Assembly (NCBI RefSeq): GCF_013055795.1
Contig: NZ_JABETO010000054.1
Location: 1-32,818 of the forward strand
Origin: Streptomyces sp. I05A-00742
Lineage (GTDB): Bacteria > Actinomycetota > Actinomycetes > Streptomycetales > Streptomycetaceae
Direction: 5' to 3'
DNA: 32,818 nucleotides
Part shown: in pieces, positions 6,042 through 15,600 of the stretch
Layout: each line of letters begins with the position of its first letter
Numbering within the stretch: position 1 is the first letter of the stretch
Translations under genes and position numbers: made by a program
Notes under the pieces: generated by a model
What the model saw: only the letters and a program-made list of their open reading frames with translations
Database searches by the model: none
Told to the model about the DNA's origin: nothing

Positions 6042-7145
6042 ATGGAGGACGTGCTGCGCCCTCTCGCCGTCATCGGCGGTGCGCTGGTCATCACGGTGGT
6101 GGTGGGCTGGGCCGTCGACAAGGCGGTCCGCCGCATCGCCGAGCGGCACCCGGAGGCGCCGCTGTGGGTGCTGCTGCGCCGCTGCCGGATGCCGCTGCGG
6201 GTGGTGCTGTGCACCGCCCTGCTCCGCGGGGGCTACGAGTCGGCGGAGCTGTCCGAGGAGCACGAGACCCTGGTGACGCGGCTGCTCACCCTGGTCCTCA
6301 TCGGGGCCTGCGCCTGGCTGGCCGCCCGGGTGGCCACGGCCGTGGTGGAGTCGGCGTACGCGCGCTACGCCGCCGGCGACCGGGACCCCGCCAGGATGCG
6401 GCGGGTGCGCACCCAGGTGACGCTGATCCGGCGCATCGTGACGGCGGCCGTGTGCGTGGTGGCGGTGGCGGCGATGCTGCTGACCTTCCCCGGTATGCGG
6501 ACGGTGGGCACGTCCGTCCTGGCCTCCGCCGGTCTGATCGGCATCGTGGCCGGTGTGGCCGCCCAGTCCACGCTGGGCAACCTCTTCGCGGGCCTCCAGA
6601 TAGCGTTCGGCGACATGGTCCGCATCGGCGACACCGTCGTCGTGGGCGGCGAGTGGGGCACGGTCGAGGAGATCACCCTCACCTATCTGGTGGTGAACAC
6701 CTGGGACGAGCGCCGCATCACCATGCCGGTCTCGTACTTCACCAGCAGGCCGTTCGAGAACTGGTCGCGCGGCAACCCCCGGATGACGGGCACGGTCTTC
6801 CTCCATCTGGACCACGCGGCCCCCATCGACCTGCTCCGCGAACGGCTCCACCAGGTGATCAAGGACGCCCCGGAGTGGGACGGCCGGGCCTGGAGCCTGG
6901 TCGTCACCGACACCACGCCGTCCACCATCCAGGTACGGGCCCTGGTCACCGCCAAGGACGCCGACGACATCTGGACCCTGCGCTGCCTGGTGCGGGAACA
7001 GCTGGTCGAGTGGCTGCGCCGGGAGCACCCGTACGCACTGCCGCGGATCAGCACCGCGCCCGCGCCGGGCCCGGCGGAGACGCCGGACCGTCGGCAGACC
7101 CCGCCGACGTCGGACGACATAGGCCCGGGACCGGGGCCGGTGTGA
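6042..7145 (+). CDS. MscS-family mechanosensitive ion channel
   Basis: This protein of about 367 residues has hydrophobic segments near the N-terminus (LAVIGGALVITVVVGWAV), two more in the middle, and the diagnostic pore helix and beta domain (ASAGLIGIVAGVAAQSTLGN, then LQIAFGDMVRIGDTVVVGGEWGTVEEITL). It ends in a cytoplasmic alpha/beta domain and a Pro-rich tail. The family opens under membrane tension to release osmolytes during hypo-osmotic shock. The start at ATG 6042 follows GGAAGGAG by 9 nt; ATG 6036 two codons earlier is possible but very close to that site. It diverges from the hydrolase and converges on the antiporter gene. Confidence 0.92.
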   Translation: MEDVLRPLAVIGGALVITVVVGWAVDKAVRRIAERHPEAPLWVLLRRCRMPLRVVLCTALLRGGYESAELSEEHETLVTRLLTLVLIGACAWLAARVATAVVESAYARYAAGDRDPARMRRVRTQVTLIRRIVTAAVCVVAVAAMLLTFPGMRTVGTSVLASAGLIGIVAGVAAQSTLGNLFAGLQIAFGDMVRIGDTVVVGGEWGTVEEITLTYLVVNTWDERRITMPVSYFTSRPFENWSRGNPRMTGTVFLHLDHAAPIDLLRERLHQVIKDAPEWDGRAWSLVVTDTTPSTIQVRALVTAKDADDIWTLRCLVREQLVEWLRREHPYALPRISTAPAPGPAETPDRRQTPPTSDDIGPGPGPV

Positions 7146-7184
7146 GAACCCGGCCCGGTATGAGAAACCGGCCCGGTGCACAAC
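7137..7184. repeat. Short 18-bp tandem repeat between convergent genes
   Basis: The unit CCGGCCCGGTATGAGAAA (7150-7167) is preceded by a partial copy that includes the mscS stop (CCGGTGTGAGAAC, 7137-7149) and followed by another partial copy (CCGGCCCGGTG from 7168). The stretch fills much of the 66-bp gap between the channel and antiporter stops. Confidence 0.6.
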
Positions 7185-7211
7185 GCCACCCCACCGGCCA
7201 CACCCCCACGG

Positions 7212-8807
7212 CTACTCACTGCCCCGCAGCGACCGCACATCCAGCTGCCGCAGCACCCGGTCCACCACCTCCGGATCCATCCACGGCTCGCTCCGCGCGT
7301 CGAGCACCGCGTGCCGCGCCGCCGAGAGCAGCTCGGCCTGGATGCGCTGGATGGCGTGCAGCCGCTGGACGCGCTGGGCGTGCGCCTCGCGCCGCTCGTC
7401 GTCGACCATCTCGGGACTGATGCGGGCGCCGACGTCGTAGGCGCGCCGGTGCAGCATCTCCCTCAGGTCCTCGGGCAGCTCCTCCTCCTGCTCGATCTCC
7501 AGCAGCCGGTGCCGGGCCGCCTTGGCGGCGCGGATGGCCAGTTGCCGCTCCAGCTCCCGGGTCCAGTCGGAGTCGCCGCGCACCCCGAGCAGCTTGACCA
7601 GCCGGGGCAGCGTCAGGCCCTGGACGATGAGCGTGGCGATGATGACGGCGAAGGCGATGAAGAGGATCTCGTCCCGGGCCGGAAAGGGCGACTTGTCGTC
7701 CGTGGTCAGCGGGATGGCCAGGGCGAGCGCCACGGAGGCCACACCGCGCATCCCGGACCACCACATGACGACGGTCTCCCGCCAGCTGGTGAGGATCTCC
7801 TCGTCGACGTCGCGGCCCTTGTGCAGCCGCTTGGCCAGCCAGGCGGCGGGCAGCAGCCACATCAGCCGCACACCGATCACGACGGCGACGACGACACCGC
7901 CGATGCCCAGCATCTCGCCCCAGCGGCCCGAGGCGGTGGCGACCGCGTTGTGCAGTTCGAGGCCGACGAGGCCGAAGGCGACGCCGGTGACGAGGGTGTC
8001 GACGATCTCCCAGAAGGTGTGCCCGGCGAGCCGCCCCAGGACGTCGTCGGCGTCGCTCGCGAACTCGGCGAGGTAGAGCGCCGTGGTCAGCACCGCGAGC
8101 ACCCCGGAGCCCTTGAACTCCTCGGCGAGGGTGTAGGAGACGAAGGGCACCAGCAGGGTGAGCCCGATCTGGAGCGTCGCGTCGCCGAGGACGTCCATCA
8201 GCCGCTTGGTCCCCCAGCCGAGCACCAGGCCCACCGCGAGGGCCACCACGGCCGAGAACACCAGCTCGACGACGGCCTTCGGCAGCGAGAAGCTGCCGCT
8301 GACGGCCGCCGCGATGGCCACGTGGTAGAGCACGATGGCGGTCACGTCGTTGAAGAGCCCCTCGCCCTCCAGGATCGAGATCAGGCGGCGGGGCAGCCCC
8401 AGGGAGCCCGCGACGGCCGTCGCGGCGACAGGGTCGGGCGGGGCGACCAGCGCGCCCAGCGCCACGGCCGCGGCGAGCGAGATGCCCGGCATGATCGCCT
8501 GGGCCACGGCCGCGACCGCCGAGGTGGTGACGAAGACCAGGGCCACGGCCAGCAGGAAGATCGGCCGCCGGTTGGCCGCGAACTGCCGCCAGGAGGTGCG
8601 CTGCGCGGACGCGTAGAGCAGGGGCGGCAGGACGAGCGGGAGGATGTACTCCGGCGGGACCTCGACGTTCGGGACGAACGGCAGCAGGGCGAGGACGATC
8701 CCGCCCAGGGTCATCAGCACCGGTGAGGGCAGGCCGAGCCGGTCCCCGAGCGGGACCGTGACGAGCGCCCCGAGGAGCAGGACGAACAGCAGGGCCAGCT
8801 GGTCCAC
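7212..8807 (-). CDS. CPA1-family Na+/H+ antiporter (NhaP type)
   Basis: This 531-residue protein starts at GTG 8805-8807 with GGAGGG 5 nt upstream. The first about 420 residues hold a dozen hydrophobic segments with CPA1 hallmarks: APPDPVAATAV and the FNDVTAIVLYHV motif, whose acidic residues form the ion site. The C-terminal about 110 residues are a charged cytoplasmic region (ELERQLAIRAAKAARHRLLEIEQEEEL) of the kind that regulates such transporters. It exchanges Na+ or another monovalent cation for protons across the membrane. It lies 93 bp behind the acetyltransferase, in the same direction, and probably at the end of that transcription unit. Confidence 0.92.
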   Translation of the reverse strand: MDQLALLFVLLLGALVTVPLGDRLGLPSPVLMTLGGIVLALLPFVPNVEVPPEYILPLVLPPLLYASAQRTSWRQFAANRRPIFLLAVALVFVTTSAVAAVAQAIMPGISLAAAVALGALVAPPDPVAATAVAGSLGLPRRLISILEGEGLFNDVTAIVLYHVAIAAAVSGSFSLPKAVVELVFSAVVALAVGLVLGWGTKRLMDVLGDATLQIGLTLLVPFVSYTLAEEFKGSGVLAVLTTALYLAEFASDADDVLGRLAGHTFWEIVDTLVTGVAFGLVGLELHNAVATASGRWGEMLGIGGVVVAVVIGVRLMWLLPAAWLAKRLHKGRDVDEEILTSWRETVVMWWSGMRGVASVALALAIPLTTDDKSPFPARDEILFIAFAVIIATLIVQGLTLPRLVKLLGVRGDSDWTRELERQLAIRAAKAARHRLLEIEQEEELPEDLREMLHRRAYDVGARISPEMVDDERREAHAQRVQRLHAIQRIQAELLSAARHAVLDARSEPWMDPEVVDRVLRQLDVRSLRGSE

Positions 8808-8900
8808 GAGTGCCCTCCGGGACGCGTGGGGAACAGTCGTTCACCCCAGCGTGCCATGAAGCGGCGCGTCCGGCGGGACCGGGGCCTGCCCCCGAGTCCG

Positions 8901-9380
8901 TCAGAGCGGCTTGCTCATCGCCCGGTGCGGAATCCCGCTGCCCTCGTCGAACACGGGGCCGTGCGCCGCGTACCCCAGCCGCTCGTAGAAGCCCAGCGCG
9001 TGCGTCTGCGACTCCAGGTAGACCCGGGTCAGCCCCAGCCGCCGGGCCTCGTCCTCCACGGCCCGCACCAGGGCCGCGCCCAGACCGGTGCCGCGCGCCG
9101 CCCGGCCGACGGCCAGCCGGCCGAGGACGGCCGTGAGGTCGTCGTCCACGCCCGCGTGGGCGTACTTCCGGCGGGCAGGACCACCGTGCAGGAAACGGGC
9201 GGTGCCGAGGGGTCCGGACGGGCCGGTGGCCAGGAGGTGGACGGCGTGGACGTCGTAGGCGTCCATCTCCTCCGCCTCGGGGATGTTCTGCTCGGTCACG
9301 AACACCTCGCGGCGCACCGCGAAGCAGTCCTCCAGCTCCCCGGGGCCGGCGACCCGCACCTGTGCGGGGACCCGGCTCAC
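8901..9380 (-). CDS. GNAT acetyltransferase, ElaA-like
   Basis: This 159-residue GNAT-fold enzyme has an N-terminal VRREVFVTEQNIP stretch and the acetyl-CoA loop (RLAVGRAARGTGLGAALV). The C-terminal half (YLESQTHALGFYERLGY, then GSGIPHRAM) resembles ElaA/YjcF-type proteins, whose substrates are mostly unknown. The start GTG 9378-9380 overlaps the TGA of the pseudouridine synthase gene (GTGA), so the two are probably translationally coupled. The open frame reaching back inside that gene is not used. Acetyl transfer to a small molecule or N-terminus is inferred from the fold. Confidence 0.85.
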   Translation of the reverse strand: MSRVPAQVRVAGPGELEDCFAVRREVFVTEQNIPEAEEMDAYDVHAVHLLATGPSGPLGTARFLHGGPARRKYAHAGVDDDLTAVLGRLAVGRAARGTGLGAALVRAVEDEARRLGLTRVYLESQTHALGFYERLGYAAHGPVFDEGSGIPHRAMSKPL

Positions 9381-10318
9381 GCGCTCTCGGCGCGCACCGT
9401 GTCGAGGGCGCGCCGCAGGTCCTCCGGGTACTCGCTGGCGAACTCCACCCAGCGCCCGTCCTCCGGGTGCTCGAAGCCGAGCCGGACGGCGTGCAGCCAC
9501 TGGCGGGTGAGCCGCAGCCGCTTGGCGAGCGTCGGGTCGGCGCCGTAGGTCAGGTCGCCGACGCACGGGTGCCGGTGGGCCGCCATGTGCACCCGGATCT
9601 GGTGCGTGCGGCCGGTCTCCAGCTTGACGTCGAGCAGGCTGGCGGCGCGGAACGCCTCGATGAGGTCGTAGTGGGTCACCGAGGGCTTGCCCTCGGCGGT
9701 CACGGCCCACTTGTAGTCGTGGTTCGGGTGCCGGCCGATGGGCGCGTCGATGGTGCCGCTCATCGGGTCGGGGTGGCCCTGGACGAGCGTGTGGTAGCGC
9801 TTGTCGACCGTGCGCTCCCGGAACTGCTGCTTGAGCAGGGTGTAGGCGCGCTCCGACTTGGCGACGACCATCAGGCCCGAGGTGCCCACGTCCAGCCGGT
9901 GCACGATGCCCTGGCGCTCGGCCGCGCCCGAGGTGGAGATGCGGTAGCCGGCGGCGGCCAGGCCGCCGATGACGGTGGGGCCGGTCCAGCCGGGGCTGGG
10001 GTGCGCGGCGACGCCGACCGGCTTGACGATGACGACGATGTCGTCGTCGTCGTGGACGATCTCCATGCCCTCGACGGGCTCGGCGACGATCTGCACCGGC
10101 GCGGGCGGCGCGGGCATCTCGACCTCCAGCCAGGCCCCTCCGCTGACCCGGTCGGACTTGCCGGCCTCGGCCCCGTCCACCTGGACCTTGCCCGCGGCCG
10201 CGAGCTCGGCCGCCTTGGTCCGGGAGAACCCGAACATACGGGCGATCGCGGCGTCGACGCGTTCGCCCTCCAGGCCGTCGGGTACGGGCAGGGCGCGGAT
10301 CTCGGGAATCGTGCTCAC
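9377..10318 (-). CDS. RluA-family 23S rRNA pseudouridine synthase (RluD-like)
   Basis: This 313-residue protein has an N-terminal S4 RNA-binding domain (about 17-62, including FSRTKAAELAAAGKVQVDG). The RluA catalytic domain follows, with the signature HRLDVGTSGLMVV; Asp143 of HRLD is the catalytic residue. It isomerises uridine to pseudouridine, by homology in helix 69 of 23S rRNA, although the exact target cannot be read from sequence. GTG 10316-10318 is the start and no strong ribosome site is visible. The gene is 58 bp after lspA and overlaps the GNAT gene by 4 bp. This lspA-rluD order is common in bacteria. Confidence 0.93.
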   Translation of the reverse strand: MSTIPEIRALPVPDGLEGERVDAAIARMFGFSRTKAAELAAAGKVQVDGAEAGKSDRVSGGAWLEVEMPAPPAPVQIVAEPVEGMEIVHDDDDIVVIVKPVGVAAHPSPGWTGPTVIGGLAAAGYRISTSGAAERQGIVHRLDVGTSGLMVVAKSERAYTLLKQQFRERTVDKRYHTLVQGHPDPMSGTIDAPIGRHPNHDYKWAVTAEGKPSVTHYDLIEAFRAASLLDVKLETGRTHQIRVHMAAHRHPCVGDLTYGADPTLAKRLRLTRQWLHAVRLGFEHPEDGRWVEFASEYPEDLRRALDTVRAESA

Positions 10319-10376
10319 CCGTCGAGTATGCCGGACGGGTGAGGCGCCGCCGTACGACGGCCCGGAGGGAGCGGGC

Positions 10377-10955
10377 TCAGTCCTTGTGGATCGTGCCGTC
10401 GGGGTCCAGGCCCCGGAAGGACAGGATCACGATCAGGAAGCCGCCGCAGACGATCGCCGAGTCGGCGAGGTTGAAGACGGCGAAGTGCGCGGGGGCGATC
10501 CAGTCCACCACGCCGCCCTCCAGGCCGCCCGGCGTCCGGAACAGCCGGTCGGTGAGGTTGCCGAAGGCACCGCCCAGCAGCAGGCCGAGCGCGATCGCCC
10601 ACGGCAGGCTGTAGAGCTTGCGGGCGATCCGGGCGATCACGACGATCACGGCGGAGGCGATGCACGTGAACACGATGGTCATCGTCTCGCCGAGGCTGAA
10701 GGCCGCCCCGCGGTTGCGGATGACGTCCAGCTGGAGCCAGGTGCCGATGACCTCGATCGGGTCGTGGTGCTCCAGCTTCGCCACCACCAGCATCTTGCTG
10801 GACAGGTCGAGGAGGTAGGCGAAGGCGGCGATCGAGAACAGCACCGCGAGCCGGCGCCTGCCCTTGACCGCGCCGTCGCCGTCCGCCGTCCCTCCGGCCG
10901 CGTCGGTGCCCTCCGGCGTACCGGTGGGCCGTCCGGCCTGCTCCGCCTCTGTCAC
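10377..10955 (-). CDS. lspA: Lipoprotein signal peptidase (SPase II)
   Basis: This aspartic membrane protease removes signal peptides from diacylglyceryl-modified prolipoproteins. I start at GTG 10953-10955 (192 residues) because AAGGA lies just upstream; the frame continues to 10988 without a better site. After a roughly 30-residue hydrophilic Gly/Ala/Thr-rich N-tail come four hydrophobic segments. Family motifs are clear: NRGAAFSLG at 81-89, GNLTDR with catalytic Asp136, and FNLADS with catalytic Asp165. The N-terminal tail is longer than in E. coli LspA, which is usual in Streptomyces. It precedes the RluA-family gene in the same direction. Confidence 0.93.
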   Translation of the reverse strand: MTEAEQAGRPTGTPEGTDAAGGTADGDGAVKGRRRLAVLFSIAAFAYLLDLSSKMLVVAKLEHHDPIEVIGTWLQLDVIRNRGAAFSLGETMTIVFTCIASAVIVVIARIARKLYSLPWAIALGLLLGGAFGNLTDRLFRTPGGLEGGVVDWIAPAHFAVFNLADSAIVCGGFLIVILSFRGLDPDGTIHKD

Positions 10956-11081
10956 GTGAGTCCTTCGCTTCCGCGCGTCACCCACCACCGGTCATGACAG
11001 TGCGGCGCACTGCTGTGTCTGATGGGCTCCGGGTGCACTGCCCGGACGATGACGAGGGTACGGCACACCACCCGCGCCGGG

Positions 11082-12182
11082 TCAGCGACGTTCCTGTCGC
11101 TGCTTGCACTCCACGCACAGGGTGGCCCGGGGGAACGCCTGCATCCTGGCCTTGCCGATCGGCCTGCCGCAGCTTTCGCAGAGTCCGTACGTCCCCGCGT
11201 CCAGCCGGGCGAGCGCCCGCTCGGTCTGTTCGAGCATCTCGCGGGCGTTGGCGGCGAGGGCCAGCTCGTGCTCCCGGGCGATGTTCTTGGTCCCCGTGTC
11301 GGCCTGGTCGTCCCCGGCCCCGTCGCCGGAGTCCCGCATCAGCCCGCTGACCGCCTCCTCCGCCGACCGGATCTCGCCCCTGAGCCGCAGGACCTCGCTC
11401 TCCAGCACCCCCCGGGCCTCGGTGACCTCGGCCGGCGACCACGGCTCCTCCCCCGGCCGCACCGCCAGCCCACCCGGCCGGCCCTCCGCCTCCGCGCGCG
11501 CTCCCGGCACCTTCGTCGCGTCCGGCGCCTCGTCCACGGTCTTCTTCGCAGCCACGGTTCCGACTCCCGTCTCCTTGGTGGATCCCACCGACGCGGCCCG
11601 CGCCGACCCTCCCCGCGCACCGCCCGCACCACGCTTCCCGGCTCCCCCGCCGGCCCCCGCCGCCGGAGCCGCGTCCCCCGCGACCACGATCCCCTCCCCG
11701 ACGGCACCGGCCTTCACAGGAGCGGCCTTCTTCGCGGCCCCGGCCGCCTTCTTCGCCGGAGCGCTCTTCTTCGCCTTCGCAGGAGCCGTCTTCTTGGCGG
11801 GGGCGGTCTTCTTGGCAGCGGCGGTCTTCGCCGGAGCCGCCTTCGCCGCCGCTGCGGCCTTCCCGGCCGGGGCCGCCTTCTTCGCCGGGGCCGCTCCCCC
11901 GGATCCGGCGGCGGCCTTCTTCGCCGGCGCGGCAGCCTTCTTGGTGGCCGCCTTCTTGGTGACGGCCTTCCCGGTGGCCGCCTTCTTGGCCGGCGCGGCC
12001 TGCGCCGACGCGGCCGCCTTCTTCGCCGGAGCCTTCTTCACAGCCTTCGTGGGCTGCACGGCCTTCGCGGCCTTCGCGGCCTTCGCCGAAGCGGCATCCT
12101 TCTTCGCCGACGCGGCCTCCTTGGGTGGAGCCGCCCTCTTCGCGGGTCTCGCCGCGGCCTTCGTCGAGGACTTCTCCGCCAT
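11082..12182 (-). CDS. ddbA: DksA/TraR-type zinc finger protein with histone H1-like N-terminal domain (DdbA-like)
   Basis: This 366-residue protein starts at ATG 12180-12182 with GAAGGGG about 8 nt upstream. Residues about 1-155 are almost entirely Lys, Ala and Pro (AKKAA, APAKK repeats), like the tails of histone H1 and actinobacterial HupS. A Gly/Ala-rich linker follows to about 235. Residues about 250-330 form a DksA-like coiled coil. The C-terminus has a C4 zinc finger, Cys335-x2-Cys338-x17-Cys356-x2-Cys359, with the DksA spacing. I recall a Streptomyces coelicolor nucleoid protein with this architecture and position, DdbA (SCO2075). The expected role is DNA compaction combined with action on RNA polymerase. 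The low-complexity DNA is in-frame coding, not a separate repeat. Confidence 0.9.
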   Translation of the reverse strand: MAEKSSTKAAARPAKRAAPPKEAASAKKDAASAKAAKAAKAVQPTKAVKKAPAKKAAASAQAAPAKKAATGKAVTKKAATKKAAAPAKKAAAGSGGAAPAKKAAPAGKAAAAAKAAPAKTAAAKKTAPAKKTAPAKAKKSAPAKKAAGAAKKAAPVKAGAVGEGIVVAGDAAPAAGAGGGAGKRGAGGARGGSARAASVGSTKETGVGTVAAKKTVDEAPDATKVPGARAEAEGRPGGLAVRPGEEPWSPAEVTEARGVLESEVLRLRGEIRSAEEAVSGLMRDSGDGAGDDQADTGTKNIAREHELALAANAREMLEQTERALARLDAGTYGLCESCGRPIGKARMQAFPRATLCVECKQRQERR

Positions 12183-12199
12183 GGCCGCGACCCCTTCAC

Positions 12200-12205
12200 A
12201 TTTTA
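12200..12205 (-). promoter_or_regulatory. Possible -10 element of ddbA
   Basis: Read on the minus strand, TAAAAT is a good -10 hexamer in an AT-rich island (ATCATAAAATG) 17 nt before the ATG. No convincing -35 lies 16-18 bp upstream, and the leader would be very short. Confidence 0.3.
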
Positions 12206-12373
12206 TGATCTTGCGCGCGAATCGTGCGGGAACGATAAATCGGCTCGGGGCACGCGGCAACGGGGCACGCCGGTCCCCACCCTTGTGCCCCGCTCCCGGC
12301 CCTGTAACCCGCGGCCCGCACGGCCCACGCCCGGGAGCCGGTTTATCCGGTCGTCCGGGCCGGACGCGCCCCG

Positions 12374-12379
12374 TACACT
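12374..12379 (+). promoter_or_regulatory. Likely -10 element of the ileS transcript
   Basis: TACACT fits TANNNT and lies just upstream of the T-box leader. The -35 position (around 12350-12356, GTCGTCC) is a poor match. Transcription would begin near 12386, giving a leader of about 280 nt. Confidence 0.45.
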
Positions 12380-12385
12380 GGGCGC

Positions 12386-12667
12386 AGCGAAAGGCGTGGA
12401 TGGGACGAGTAGCGCCGCACGCAGCCATCAGCGATCCGGGGACGGTGCGAGCCCGGGGGCGTGCGCGGTGTGAAGATCACCCCGGAGCCGCCGGAAGAAA
12501 GCCCGGGGCAAGGCTGCCCGGGCCGGTAGAACCGGCGTCGCGACCCCAATGAGGGGGCCGAGGGCCATGGGCCCGCGGCCAAGGAGGGTGGTACCGCGGG
12601 AGTACGGACAACGGCTCTCGTCCCTCCGACGGACAGCGCACAACCGTCCAGCCGGAGGTAGCCCCGA
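12386..12667 (+). promoter_or_regulatory. T-box riboswitch, isoleucine type, translational
   Basis: The conserved T-box is AAGGAGGGTGGTACCGCGGG at 12581-12600, whose TGGT bulge pairs with the 3' end of uncharged tRNA. A plausible specifier codon ATC (Ile) is at 12478-12480 in the context GTGAAGATCACC. Downstream, CCTCCG (12623-12628) can pair with CGGAGG (12653-12658), which contains the ileS Shine-Dalgarno. Low isoleucyl-tRNA charging would therefore expose the ribosome site rather than stop termination. This is the translational mode known for actinobacterial ileS leaders with a very short stem I. The exact 5' end and stem I limits are inferred. Confidence 0.9.
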
Positions 12668-15600
12668 ATGAGTTCCGCGCCCCAGTACCGCTCCGTACCC
12701 GCCCAGGTCGACCTGCCCGCGCTCGAACGCGCCGTGCTCGACTTCTGGCAGGAGCAGAAGATCTTCGCCCGCACCCTGGCCCAGTCCGAGGGCCGCCCGG
12801 AGTGGGTGTTCTACGAGGGCCCGCCCACCGCCAACGGCATGCCCGGCGCGCACCACATCGAGGCCCGCGTCTTCAAGGACGTCTTCCCGCGCTTCCGCAC
12901 GATGCAGGGCTACCACGTGGGCCGGAAGGCCGGCTGGGACTGCCACGGCCTGCCCGTGGAGCTCGCCGTCGAGAAGGAGCTGGGCTTCTCCGGCAAGCAG
13001 GACATCGAGGCGTACGGCATCGCCGAGTTCAACGCCAGGTGCCGCGAGTCCGTGACCCGCCACACCGACGCGTTCGCCGAGCTCACCACCCGCATGGGCT
13101 ACTGGGTGGACATGGACGACGCCTTCCGCACCATGGACCCGGACTACGTCCAGAGCGTCTGGTGGTCGCTGAAGGAGATCTTCGGCAAGGGCCTGCTGGT
13201 CCAGGACCACCGCGTGGCCCCCTGGTGCCCCCGCTGCGGCACCGGCCTGTCGGACCACGAGCTGGCGCAGGGCTACGAGACGGTCGTCGACCCGTCCGTC
13301 TACGTCCGCTTCCCGCTGACGTCCGGCCCGCTCGCCGGCGAGGCCACGCTCCTCGTCTGGACGACGACGCCGTGGACGCTGGTGTCCAACACGGCCGCCG
13401 CCACCAACGCGGACGTCACCTACGTCGTCGCCACCGACGGCACGGAGCAGCTGGTCGTCGCCGAGCCGCTGCTGGAGAAGGTCCTCGGCGAGGGCTGGAC
13501 GACCACCGGCCGGTCCTTCACCGGCCGCGAGATGGAGCGCTGGACGTACCGCCGCCCGTTCGACCTGGTCGAGCTGGAGGGCGCCAACTTCGTCGTCAAC
13601 GCCGACTATGTGACGACCGAGGACGGCACCGGCATCGTCCACCAGGCCCCGGCCTTCGGTGAGGACGACCTCAGGACCTGCCGCGCGTACGGCCTCCCGG
13701 TCGTCAACCCGGTCCGCGCCGACGGCACCTTCGAGGAGGGCCTCGGCCTCGTCGGCGGCCAGTTCTTCAAGAAGGCCGACGAGGCGCTGACCGCCGACCT
13801 CGACGCGCGCGGCCTGCTCTTCCGGCATGTGGCGTACGAGCACAGCTACCCGCACTGCTGGCGCTGCCACACCGCGCTGCTCTACTACGCGCAGCCGTCC
13901 TGGTACATCCGCACCACCGCCATCAAGGACCGGCTGCTCGCGGAGAACGAGAAGACCAACTGGTTCCCGGATTCGGTCAAGCACGGCCGCTTCGGCGACT
14001 GGCTCAACAACAACATCGACTGGGCGCTCTCCCGCAACCGCTACTGGGGCACCCCGCTGCCCATCTGGCGCTGCGAGGACGACCACCTCACCTGCGTCGG
14101 CTCCCTCGCCGAGCTCTCCGAGCTCACCGGCACCGACCAGAGCGGCCTCGACCCGCACCGCCCGTACATCGACGACGTCACCTTCCCCTGCACCGCCGAG
14201 GGCTGCGCGCACACCGCCGTCCGGGTGCCGGAGGTCATCGACGCCTGGTACGACTCGGGCTCCATGCCGTTCGCCCAGTGGGGCTACCCGTACAAGAACA
14301 AGGAGCTCTTCGAGAAGCGCTACCCGGCGCAGTTCATCTCGGAAGCCATCGACCAGACGCGCGGCTGGTTCTACACCCTGATGGCGGTCGGCACGCTCGT
14401 CTTCGACAAGTCGTCGTACGAGAACGTCGTCTGCCTGGGCCACATCCTCGCCGAGGACGGCCGGAAGATGTCCAAGCACCTGGGCAACATCCTCCAGCCG
14501 ATCCCCCTGATGGACCAGCACGGCGCCGACGCCGTCCGCTGGTTCATGGCGGCCGGCGGCTCCCCGTGGGCGGCGCGCCGCGTCGGCCACGGCACGATCC
14601 AGGAGGTCGTCCGCAAGACCCTCCTCACCTACTGGAACACCGTCGCCTTCCAGGCCCTCTACGCCCGCACCGCCGGCTGGGCCCCCTCCGCCGCCGACCC
14701 GGCCCCGGCCGACCGTCCGCTGCTGGACCGCTGGCTGCTCGGTGAGCTGAACACGCTCACCGAGCAGGTCACCCGGGCCATGGAGTCCTACGACACCCAG
14801 CGCGCCGGCAAGGTGCTGTCCGCGTTCGTCGACGACCTGTCCAACTGGTACGTCCGCCGTTCGCGCCGCCGCTTCTGGCAGGGCGACGCCGCCGCCCTCC
14901 GCACGCTCCACGAGGTCGTCGAGACCGTCACCCGTCTGATGGCCCCTCTGGTGCCCTTCATCACCGAGCGCGTCTGGCAGGACCTGGTCGTCCCGGTCAC
15001 CCCGGAGGCCCCCGAGTCCGTCCACCTCGCCACCTGGCCGACGGCCGACCCGTCGCTGATCGACCCCGAGCTGTCGCGCCAGATGACCCTGGTCCGCCGC
15101 CTCGTCGAACTGGGCCGCGCCACCCGTGCCGAGTCCGGGGTGAAGACGCGTCAGCCGCTGTCCCGCGCGCTGGTGGCGGCGGCCGGCTTCGACACGCTCG
15201 GCGACGAGCTCCGCGCCCAGATCACGGAGGAGCTCAACGTCTCCTCCCTCGCCTCCCTCTCCGAAGTGGGCGGCTCCCTCGTCGACACCACCGCCAAGGC
15301 CAACTTCCGCGCCCTCGGCAAGCGGTTCGGCAAGGGCGTCCAGTCCGTCGCCAAGGCCATCGCCTCGGCCGACGCCGCGGCCCTCTCCCTCGCCCTCCGC
15401 GAGGGCAACGCCACCGTCGACGTGGACGGCGAGACCGTCACCCTCGCCCCCGACGAGGTCATCATCACCGAGACCCCCCGCGAAGGCTGGTCCGTCGCCT
15501 CCGACTCCGGCGCCACCGTCGCCCTCGACCTCGAAATCACCCCCGGCCTCCGCCGGGCCGGCCTCGCCCGCGACGCCATCCGGCTCATCCAGGAGGCCCG

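Noticed and set aside
11700..12150. Dense short repeats that look like a satellite or CRISPR-like array
   Set aside because: The periodicity is codon-level repetition encoding Lys/Ala/Pro in ddbA; there are no spacers of constant length and no conserved repeat unit.
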